From assembly GCA_023433775.1 (NCBI GenBank), contig JAEYTY010000128.1, positions 1 through 9,328 of the forward strand: DNA of 9,328 nucleotides, given 5' to 3'. The first letter of the stretch is position 1; each line of letters begins with the position of its first letter. Shown in pieces: positions 1 to 5,274 of this stretch. The stretch comes from Pseudomonadota bacterium. Its GTDB lineage: Bacteria; Pseudomonadota; Alphaproteobacteria; Rhizobiales; Devosiaceae. The notes beneath the pieces are model-generated. The model did no database searches. It saw only the letters and a list, made by a program, of their open reading frames with translations, and was not told the DNA's origin. A program made the translations under genes and the position numbers.

Positions 1-751
1 GCGTCTTGAGCTCCGGGCCGCCAAAAGCCGGGCAGGTGACGAGGCTCACCGGCACTTCAACAATGCGGTCCACCGAGCCATCAGGCGCATGGCGCACGAC
101 GCAGCTGCCGCCCCAGCGGGCATTCCAGAGATAGCCCTCGCTATCGACCACGGCGCCATCGGGATAACCGCGATGGCCTTCAATGTCGGCGAACAGCGTC
201 CACTCGCCAGTCGGCATACCGGTGTCCGGGTCGGTTTCGCATTTGAGGATTTTTTTGGTCGGCGTATCCGTCCAATAGGCGATACGGCCATCGGGCGAAA
301 AACAGGTCGCATTGGGAATGTTGATGTCGGAAATGATCCGGGTCAGCTTGCCTTCCAGATAGTGATAGACCGCGCCGGAATTTTCGCTCTCGGCCTTGCT
401 CATGGTGCCCAGCCAGAAGGCGCCGGAGGGATGCACACGACTGTCATTGCAGCGATTGGTCAGCACATTTTCTTCGATGGCGACAATCGGGGTGATCGCC
501 CTCGTGGCGAGATTGAGCCGCTTGAGACCGGTCTCGGTGAAAATCGCGACCTCGTCGCCGCTGATAATGCCAAGCGCCCCGGCGGTTTCGTCAAAGCTCC
601 ACTCGCCTGCGGCGGTGCCATCGGCCTTGGTGGCGAACAGTTTCTTGTTGTTAATGTCGAACCAGAACAGCTCCTGCCGCGCGGGATGCCAGAGCGGACC
701 TTCGCCAAGGGCGCATTGGCTGTCGATGAGGAGCTTTGCCGTATGCGTCAT
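1..751 (-). CDS. SMP-30/gluconolactonase/LRE family lactonase, 3' end cut by window edge
   Basis: This probably hydrolyses a sugar-acid lactone (by context galactono-1,4-lactone) to the free aldonate in the cytoplasm. I translated 250 residues from the ATG at 751 to the window edge. The family is usually 290-300 residues, so about 40 C-terminal residues are missing. Family features are visible. LGEGPLWHP near residues 15-23 carries the likely metal ligand E17. NRCNDSRVHPSGAFWLGTM at 99-117 carries the substrate-side R100 and N102. IPNATCFSPDG at 145-155 has the ligand N147, and GYPDGAVVDSEGYLW at 195-209 has the ligand D198. There is no signal peptide. Its ATG overlaps the stop of the preceding aldolase gene by four bases (ATGA), so it is the third gene of a dgoK-dgoA-lactonase operon and probably translationally coupled. 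Family assignment is firm. The exact lactone is inferred from context; arabinono-, xylono- or gluconolactone cannot be excluded. Confidence 0.9.
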   Translation of the reverse strand, partial: MTHTAKLLIDSQCALGEGPLWHPARQELFWFDINNKKLFATKADGTAAGEWSFDETAGALGIISGDEVAIFTETGLKRLNLATRAITPIVAIEENVLTNRCNDSRVHPSGAFWLGTMSKAESENSGAVYHYLEGKLTRIISDINIPNATCFSPDGRIAYWTDTPTKKILKCETDPDTGMPTGEWTLFADIEGHRGYPDGAVVDSEGYLWNARWGGSCVVRHAPDGSVDRIVEVPVSLVTCPAFGGPELKT

Positions 752-1359
752 GGAGTTTGTCCCTTGTCATAGGCGGTCACGGCGGAGGCAGCGCGTTCGG
801 CCACGTCTTCAGCGCTGCGGCCCGGCGTATAAAGATAGGTGCCGAGCCCGAAACCGGTGCAGCCGACCGCAAAAAATTCATGGAAATTGTCGGGATTGGC
901 CCCGCCCACGGCATAGACCGGCATGGCAGGCGGCAATACTGCCTTCATGGCCTTGATGCCCTTGGCGCCCAATATTTCGGCGGGGAAGAATTTGAGCCCG
1001 GTGGCTCCCGCCCGGATCGCGGCAAAGGCGTCGGTGGGGGAGAACACACCGGGATAGGACGCCAGTCCTAACCGAACCGTTTCGGCGATCACCTCGGGAT
1101 TGGTATCGGGAGAGACGATAAAGCGCCCGCCCGCCCCCGCGACGGCCCGGACATTCTCCGCCGTCAGCACGGTTCCGGCACCGATTTCCGCTCGGCCCGC
1201 CAGCGCTTTGGCCGCAAGGCCAATGCTCGTGACCGCGTCGGGCGAATTGAGCGGCACTTCGATCAACGTCACGCCAGCATCGACCAGCGCCGTGCAAACC
1301 GGAACGGCCTCCTCGGGCGTGATCCCACGCAGGATGGCGATGATGTGACGATGGTTCAT
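748..1359 (-). CDS. dgoA: 2-dehydro-3-deoxy-6-phosphogalactonate aldolase
   Basis: A class I (Schiff-base) aldolase of the KDPG/KDPGal family. It cleaves 2-keto-3-deoxy-6-phosphogalactonate to pyruvate and D-glyceraldehyde-3-phosphate. The 203-residue length is typical of the family. The N-terminal IAILRGITPEEA (residues 7-18) holds R11. LIEVPLNSPDA (32-42) holds the probable acid/base E34, IGAGTVL lies at 59-65, and TGLKFFPAE (120-128) holds the Schiff-base lysine K123. The phosphate-binding end is AVGGANPDNF, followed by GFGLGTYLY. VPLNSP and GLGTYLY resemble the KDPGal-type DgoA more than the KDPG-type Eda. The ATG at 1359 follows an excellent Shine-Dalgarno site that overlaps the dgoK stop. 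Its TGA overlaps the ATG of the lactonase. The adjacent galactonokinase supports the galacto-specific call. A broad-specificity KDPG/KDPGal aldolase remains possible. Confidence 0.94.
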   Translation of the reverse strand: MNHRHIIAILRGITPEEAVPVCTALVDAGVTLIEVPLNSPDAVTSIGLAAKALAGRAEIGAGTVLTAENVRAVAGAGGRFIVSPDTNPEVIAETVRLGLASYPGVFSPTDAFAAIRAGATGLKFFPAEILGAKGIKAMKAVLPPAMPVYAVGGANPDNFHEFFAVGCTGFGLGTYLYTPGRSAEDVAERAASAVTAYDKGQTP

Positions 1360-1363
1360 CTTG

Positions 1364-1370
1364 TCTCCTT
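1364..1370 (-). promoter_or_regulatory. Ribosome binding site of dgoA overlapping the dgoK stop codon
   Basis: Read on the minus strand, the junction is TAAGGAGACAAGATG. The TAA stops dgoK, and its last two bases begin the AAGGAGA Shine-Dalgarno site. That site lies four bases before the dgoA ATG at 1359. The arrangement supports both the dgoA start and coupled translation of kinase and aldolase. Confidence 0.8.
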
Positions 1371-2313
1371 AGGCCAGATTTGCCCTTGCCGTGCGCAGGC
1401 CGGCCAGCACCACTTCCGTGGAGTCGACGGCCTTGCCCTTTGCACCGGCCATGGCCAGCACCTGTTCATAAAGCGCGCAAAGCGGCGCCGAGCCGATAAG
1501 CGGAACCGGATCGTTACCGATCTGGTCGCGATTGGCGCCGATTTCGGTGCCGATCAGCAGGCCCGAAAGATAGCCCGCGCACCAGCCCGGCTGGCGGCCG
1601 GACAGGAGCGCGCCGGCACGGATGCCGAACAACCGGCCGAGCAAATGCTCCGGGCTCTCAAGGCCATCGGCCGCACCCTGCGCAAAGCCGTCCGCCCGGT
1701 CAGGCCCATCAAGATCACCCGCCAACGAATGGCGCAGCACGGAATGGGTCTTGAGCAGCTCGAACATTTCGCCCGTCATGGCGGTCGAAAAATGCTCGAT
1801 ATGGGTGCCGCGCAATTGCGCCCATTTCGAATGGGTGCCGGGCATACAGACGAGCCCGGAATAGCCGGGCATAAGCGTGGCCAGGCCCAGAAGCTGGGTC
1901 TCTTCGCCCCGCATGACATTCTCGCCGCCCTTTTTCTGGCAGATGCCGGGGAGAATCGCAGGCTTCAATCGTGCATCGGAGGTCGCGGGCCGAACGGCGG
2001 CCATGGCGAGGCCGCGCAGGTCCGTCGGCGCTTCGAGATAGGGGGCTTCAAGCCAGCCCTGGCGCGCCCCCGCCATGCCGCAGATGAGCACGTCGAACGA
2101 CCCGGATGAAGGCAGGTCGAGCCGGTCGCAAACATCGCTCAGCGCTGAAGGAAATTCGCTTTTTTCGAGCTTGCCCATGCCCCGGTCCGAGCTGGCGGAA
2201 GAGACCACAAGGTCATCCGCGCTCATGCCCCAGGCACGCAGATTGGACGTGCCCCAGTCCACAGCAATCCACGAAATTGAATCAGCCAATTTGTTCCTCG
2301 ACACTTCCGGCAT
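1369..2313 (-). CDS. dgoK: 2-dehydro-3-deoxygalactonokinase
   Basis: Phosphorylates 2-keto-3-deoxygalactonate with ATP to give the 6-phosphate that DgoA cleaves. From the ATG at 2313 the protein is 314 residues, near the family norm. Visible motifs are the N-terminal nucleotide loop IAVDWGTSNLRAW (16-28), MGKLE (46-50), CGMAGARQGWLEAPYL (78-93), ENVMRGEETQLLG (131-143), CMPGTHSKW (156-164) and STAMTGEMFELL (176-187). These fit the DgoK family (COG3734). It is the first gene of the minus-strand arm, 9 bases before dgoA. The start is uncertain. The ATG at 2313 has no clear Shine-Dalgarno site. A TTG at 2289, nine codons in, is preceded by GAGGA and would still leave eight residues before AVDWGT. 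The gene faces away from the dehydratase across a 212-base control region. Confidence 0.93.
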   Translation of the reverse strand: MPEVSRNKLADSISWIAVDWGTSNLRAWGMSADDLVVSSASSDRGMGKLEKSEFPSALSDVCDRLDLPSSGSFDVLICGMAGARQGWLEAPYLEAPTDLRGLAMAAVRPATSDARLKPAILPGICQKKGGENVMRGEETQLLGLATLMPGYSGLVCMPGTHSKWAQLRGTHIEHFSTAMTGEMFELLKTHSVLRHSLAGDLDGPDRADGFAQGAADGLESPEHLLGRLFGIRAGALLSGRQPGWCAGYLSGLLIGTEIGANRDQIGNDPVPLIGSAPLCALYEQVLAMAGAKGKAVDSTEVVLAGLRTARANLA

Positions 2314-2369
2314 GGGCGGCGGCGCGACCCTAATCGCGGCGCTCCGCGCTGACCAGACCCAATCTGCGC

Positions 2370-2382
2370 CTGTTCAAAACAG
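2370..2382. promoter_or_regulatory. Candidate operator dyad CTGTTcaaAACAG
   Basis: A perfect 5-base inverted repeat around a 3-base centre lies midway between the two divergent starts. It is bracketed by the longer-range pair TGCGCC (2365-2370) and GGCGCA (2395-2400). The position suits a repressor or activator controlling both arms. A dyad this short can arise by chance in 212 bases, so confidence is low and no regulator family is claimed. Confidence 0.25.
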
Positions 2383-2512
2383 CCCAAATCATCGGGCGCA
2401 ACCGTCTTCTTGTCGGAATTGTATGATTTTTTCCCACAATGGCATTCACAGCGGCGCAGGGCATGATAGAACCACTGCCACGAAGGCCCAAAAGTTCGCG
2501 TTGCGGACGGAC

Positions 2513-2518
2513 AAGGAA
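2513..2518 (+). promoter_or_regulatory. Ribosome binding site fixing the dehydratase start
   Basis: AAGGAA lies seven bases before the ATG at 2526. This supports 2526 over the in-frame ATG at 2439, which has no Shine-Dalgarno sequence and would add 29 residues of low-quality sequence rich in Arg, Pro and Cys. Confidence 0.75.
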
Positions 2519-2525
2519 ATGTCAG

Positions 2526-4334
2526 ATGACTGCAGACAATGGCGGCAATGGCGGGCGCAAACTGCGTTCGCGTGCCTGGTTCGACAACCCCGATAACCCG
2601 GACATGACCGCGCTCTATCTTGAGCGTTACATGAATTTCGGCGTTTCGCGCGAGGAACTGCAGTCCGACAAGCCGATCATCGGCATTGCCCAGACCGGTT
2701 CTGACCTGAGCCCCTGCAATCGCCATCACATGGTGCTGGCCGAGCGCGTCCGCGAAGGCATCCGTGAGGCTGGTGGCATTGCAATCGAATTCCCGGTCCA
2801 TCCGATCCAGGAAACCGGCAAGCGCCCGACCGCGGGCCTTGATCGTAACCTCGCCTATCTCGGCTTGGTTGAGGTGCTTTATGGCTATCCGCTCGACGGC
2901 GTCGTGCTGACCATTGGCTGCGACAAGACCACCCCGGCCATGCTCATGGGCGCGGCCACGGTCAACATTCCGGCTATCGCGCTGTCCGTTGGCCCCATGC
3001 TCAATGGCTGGCACAAGGGCGAGCGCACCGGCTCGGGCACCATTGTGTGGAAGGCCCGCCAGATGATGGCGGCTGGCGAAATCGACTATGCCCAGTTCAT
3101 CGAGCTGGTGGCTTCTTCTGCCCCCTCGACTGGCTATTGCAACACCATGGGCACGGCCTCGACCATGAATTCGCTGGCCGAGGCGCTCGGTATGCAGTTG
3201 CCTGGTTCGGCTGCCATTCCCGCGCCCTATCGTGACCGCCAGGAAATGGCCTGGCGCACCGGCAAGCGCGCCGTGGAGATGGTGCATGAGGACCTGAAGC
3301 CTTCGGACATTCTGACCAAGGAAAACTTCCTCAACGCCATCGTGGTCAATTCGGCCATCGGCGGCTCCACCAATGCGCCGATCCACATCAACGCCATTGC
3401 CCGCCATATCGGCGTCGATCTCAATATCGACGAATGGCAGCAGCACGGGCTCAAGGTTCCGCTGCTGGTGAACCTGCAGCCGGCCGGCGAATATCTGGGC
3501 GAAGACTATTACCATGCCGGCGGCGTGCCCGCGGTGGTCAACGAGCTGATGGCCCAGGGCCTGATCCACGAGAACGCCCCCACCGTCAACGGCAAGACCA
3601 TTGGCGAAAACTGCGCCAAGACGAGCATTCAGGACGACAAGGTCATCCGGCGCTTCGGCAATCCGCTCAAGGCCGAATCCGGCTTCCTGGTGCTGCGTGG
3701 CAATCTCTTCGACAATGCCATCATGAAGACCAGCGTGATCAGCCAGGAATTCAAGGATCGCTATCTCAGCGATCCGGCCCATCCCGGCATGTTCGAAGGC
3801 AAGGCCGTGGTCTTTGATGGTCCCGAGGACTATCACCACCGCATCGACGATCCTTCGCTGGAGATCGACGAGCACACTCTGCTCTTCATGCGCGGCGCCG
3901 GCCCGATCGGCTATCCGGGCGCTGCCGAAGTCGTCAACATGCGGCCGCCCGACTATCTCATCAAGAAGGGTGTTTCCTCGCTGGCCTGTATCGGTGACGG
4001 TCGCCAGTCCGGCACCTCGGGCTCGCCCTCCATCCTCAACGCCTCGCCTGAAGCGGCAGCCGGCGGCAATCTCGCCATCCTGCGCACCGGCGACCGCGTG
4101 CGGATCGACCTCAACAAGGGCGAGGCAGACATCCTGATTTCCAATGAGGAAATCGCCCAGCGCCGCGCGGCTCTGGAAGCGGACGGGGGTTACAAGTTCC
4201 CCAAGCACCAGACCCCCTGGCAGGAGATCCAGCGCGGCCTTGTCGACCAGCTCGGCAACGGCGCGGTCCTCCGCCCCGCCGTCAACTACCAGCGGATCGC
4301 CCAGACCAACGGCATTCCGCGCGACAACCACTAA
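2526..4334 (+). CDS. IlvD/Edd family sugar-acid dehydratase, XylD-like; probable D-galactonate dehydratase by context
   Basis: An iron-sulfur dehydratase that removes water from an aldonate to give the 2-keto-3-deoxy acid. From the ATG at 2526 it has 602 residues, close to the roughly 590 of pentonate dehydratases. The cluster ligands expected for the [2Fe-2S] sugar-acid branch are present: C64 in DLSPCN, C132 in TIGCDKTTPA (with D133 and K134 at the Mg site) and C205 in TGYCNTMGTAST. The C-terminal GDGRQSGTSGSPS (490-502) carries S495, the likely catalytic serine. RGAGPIGYPGAAEVVNM lies at 456-472. The N-terminal LRSRAWFDNPDNPDMTALYLER (13-34) is very like the Caulobacter D-xylonate dehydratase as I remember it. 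However, the divergent galactonokinase, KDPGal aldolase and lactonase argue that the substrate here is D-galactonate. I recall an IlvD-type enzyme playing this role in the Sinorhizobium meliloti galactose locus. Family is firm; substrate is not. A strong terminator follows the stop. Confidence 0.93.
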   Translation: MTADNGGNGGRKLRSRAWFDNPDNPDMTALYLERYMNFGVSREELQSDKPIIGIAQTGSDLSPCNRHHMVLAERVREGIREAGGIAIEFPVHPIQETGKRPTAGLDRNLAYLGLVEVLYGYPLDGVVLTIGCDKTTPAMLMGAATVNIPAIALSVGPMLNGWHKGERTGSGTIVWKARQMMAAGEIDYAQFIELVASSAPSTGYCNTMGTASTMNSLAEALGMQLPGSAAIPAPYRDRQEMAWRTGKRAVEMVHEDLKPSDILTKENFLNAIVVNSAIGGSTNAPIHINAIARHIGVDLNIDEWQQHGLKVPLLVNLQPAGEYLGEDYYHAGGVPAVVNELMAQGLIHENAPTVNGKTIGENCAKTSIQDDKVIRRFGNPLKAESGFLVLRGNLFDNAIMKTSVISQEFKDRYLSDPAHPGMFEGKAVVFDGPEDYHHRIDDPSLEIDEHTLLFMRGAGPIGYPGAAEVVNMRPPDYLIKKGVSSLACIGDGRQSGTSGSPSILNASPEAAAGGNLAILRTGDRVRIDLNKGEADILISNEEIAQRRAALEADGGYKFPKHQTPWQEIQRGLVDQLGNGAVLRPAVNYQRIAQTNGIPRDNH

Positions 4335-4352
4335 GATCGTTCGGTTCAAACA

Positions 4353-4383
4353 AAAAAGGCCCGCCAATCTGGCGGGCCTTTTT
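4353..4383. terminator. Bidirectional intrinsic terminator between the dehydratase gene and lexA
   Basis: A perfect hairpin: AAAAAGGCCCGCC (4353-4365), loop AATCT, GGCGGGCCTTTTT (4371-4383). It has eight GC-rich pairs plus five A-T pairs. There is a T-run after the stem on both strands (TTTTT rightward; TTTTTT leftward from 4357 to 4352). It starts 18 bases after the dehydratase stop and about 75 bases after the lexA stop, so it serves both convergent genes. Confidence 0.93.
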
Positions 4384-4413
4384 CATTTTCGGAATTGCTG
4401 CTTTCGCTCAAAT

Positions 4414-4450
4414 GGCCACAGGCAGGACCGCCTGCAAAGCCACCGTGGCC
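4414..4450 (-). other. Nested inverted repeat just after lexA
   Basis: GGCCAC (4414-4419) pairs with GTGGCC (4445-4450). Inside it GCAGG (4422-4426) pairs with CCTGC (4431-4435) around a four-base loop. In the lexA transcript this would fold directly after the stop codon. No U-run follows it, so it is not a classic terminator. It could protect the mRNA 3' end or be a chance GC-rich fold. Confidence 0.3.
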
Positions 4451-4457
4451 GGCAGGC

Positions 4458-5171
4458 TTAATACTTCCGCAGCAGACCCACCAGCCGGCCCTGCACCTTG
4501 ACCCGGTCCGGCGGGAAGATGCGGGTTTCATAGGCGGGGTTGGCGGCCTCGAGCGCCACGGTGTCGCCCTTGCGGCGCAGGCGCTTGAGCGTGGCTTCCT
4601 CGTCATCAACCAGCGCCACGATGATTTCGCCCGTCGAGGCATGTTCCTGCTTTTTGATCAGCACAGTGTCGCCATCGAAAATGCCGGCATCGATCATCGA
4701 ATCGCCGCGCACTTCGAGCGCATAATGCTCACCGGCGCCGAGCATTTCGGGCGGCACTGCAATGGTGTGCGAATGGGTCTGGATCGCCTCGATCGGCGTA
4801 CCGGCCGCAATGCGCCCCATGACCGGAATGGAAATGGGCCGTGCATAGTCCTCGCCCGCGCTGACGCGGGATGGAGGCGAAGCAACCTTGCCCAGATTGC
4901 CCTCGATCACCGCAGGCTCAAAGCGCGCCTTGCGGCCACCAAGCGAGGGATTCATCGAATCCGGGAGTTTCACCACTTCGAGCGCACGAGCCCGGTTTGG
5001 CAGGCGGCGAATGAAACCGCGCTCTTCCAGCGCCGTGATCAATCGGTGGATGCCTGATTTCGAAGCGAGATCCAGCGCATCCTTCATTTCGTCGAAGGAG
5101 GGCGGAATGCCACTTTCTTTCATCCGCTCATGGATGAACATAAGCAGCTCGTGTTGTTTGCGCGTCAGCAT
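4458..5171 (-). CDS. lexA: LexA repressor, SOS response regulator
   Basis: Represses DNA-damage genes and cleaves itself when stimulated by RecA filaments. From the ATG at 5171 it has 237 residues, typical of alphaproteobacterial LexA. The N-terminal winged-helix domain (1-65) begins MLTRKQHELLMFIHERM and includes IPPSFDEMKDALDLASKSGIHRLITALEERGFI (22-54). A linker of about 45 residues follows. The C-terminal S24 peptidase domain has the cleavage site A123-G124 in GRIAAGTPIEA, catalytic S158 in RGDSMIDAG and catalytic K196 in EATLKRL. The 35-residue spacing from cleavage site to serine equals that in E. coli. The frame stays open to an ATG at 5237, but that start would lie upstream of the promoter elements and operators; MLTRKQ is the conserved family start. 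The gene has its own promoter with two LexA boxes 22 and 47 bases upstream of the ATG. It is convergent with the dehydratase gene. Confidence 0.97.
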   Translation of the reverse strand: MLTRKQHELLMFIHERMKESGIPPSFDEMKDALDLASKSGIHRLITALEERGFIRRLPNRARALEVVKLPDSMNPSLGGRKARFEPAVIEGNLGKVASPPSRVSAGEDYARPISIPVMGRIAAGTPIEAIQTHSHTIAVPPEMLGAGEHYALEVRGDSMIDAGIFDGDTVLIKKQEHASTGEIIVALVDDEEATLKRLRRKGDTVALEAANPAYETRIFPPDRVKVQGRLVGLLRKY

Positions 5172-5192
5172 CGCCACTCGACCCCAGAATCG

Positions 5193-5207
5193 GAACATAG
5201 ACGGAAC
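5193..5207 (-). promoter_or_regulatory. LexA box (SOS operator), promoter-proximal to the lexA start
   Basis: Plus strand reads GAAC-ATAGACG-GAAC, which is GTTC-N7-GTTC on the lexA strand, the alphaproteobacterial SOS consensus. It begins two bases downstream of the -10 box and covers the expected transcription start near 5202. Bound LexA here should block lexA transcription. Confidence 0.9.
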
Positions 5208-5208
5208 G

Positions 5209-5237
5209 ACTATACGTGTTCCATTTATGTTCTGCAA
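5209..5237 (-). promoter_or_regulatory. Sigma70-type promoter of lexA
   Basis: On the minus strand, TTGCAG (5237-5232) is followed by a 17-base spacer and TATAGT (5214-5209). Predicted start of transcription is near 5202, giving a leader of about 30 bases. The overlap with two LexA boxes fits an autorepressed promoter and supports the ATG at 5171 as the start of lexA. Confidence 0.8.
5218..5232 (+). promoter_or_regulatory. Second LexA box, opposite orientation, inside the promoter spacer
   Basis: Plus strand reads GTTC-CATTTAT-GTTC, a perfect consensus pointing opposite to the box at 5193-5207. The two are 10 bases apart and their centres are 25 bases apart. This box fills most of the spacer between the -35 and -10 elements of the lexA promoter and touches the last base of the -35. 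Confidence 0.9.
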
Positions 5238-5274
5238 CTATTGGCCGAAAATTTCTATTTCGCGTTGTCGTCGC

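Larger units (their letters stand above)
2314..2525. promoter_or_regulatory. Divergent control region between dgoK and the dehydratase gene
   Basis: This 212-base stretch separates the ATG of dgoK from the chosen ATG of the dehydratase and must hold promoters for both arms. It is more AT-rich than the flanking genes around 2408-2440. On the plus strand TATGAT (2422-2427) resembles a -10 box, but no good -35 box stands 16-18 bases upstream of it. I see no convincing sigma70 pair for dgoK. Possible regulator sites are a short dyad at 2370-2382, TGCGCC at 2365-2370 mirrored by GGCGCA at 2395-2400, and an AATTGTATGATT stretch (2417-2428) that resembles one half of a FadR/GntR-type operator. The regulator gene is not in the window. 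That this is a control region is safe; the individual sites are inference. Confidence 0.5.

Noticed and set aside
89..772. A 227-codon plus-strand open frame opposite the lactonase gene
   Set aside because: The minus-strand translation shows all SMP-30 family motifs; this frame is its shadow.
1345..2109. A 254-codon open frame on the plus strand opposite dgoK
   Set aside because: Mirror frame of a well-supported kinase gene; no recognisable motif and no ribosome binding site linked to it.
2293..2307. GTTC-N7-CTTC, a near match to the LexA box at the dgoK start
   Set aside because: One mismatch in a conserved half-site, inside or beside coding sequence, next to a catabolic gene with no SOS link; expected by chance.
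2439..2525. Upstream in-frame extension of the dehydratase from the ATG at 2439
   Set aside because: No Shine-Dalgarno site, unusual residue content and no family match; the ATG at 2526 has AAGGAA at the right distance and gives the normal length.
2223..4367. A 714-codon open frame on the minus strand, antisense to the dehydratase gene
   Set aside because: It lies almost wholly opposite a protein with intact catalytic motifs, its composition is typical of a high-GC mirror frame, and no domain is recognisable. It also overlaps the 5' part of dgoK in another frame.
5172..5237. Upstream in-frame extension of LexA from the ATG at 5237
   Set aside because: It would run through the -10 box and both LexA operators; the predicted transcript begins near 5202, after this codon.
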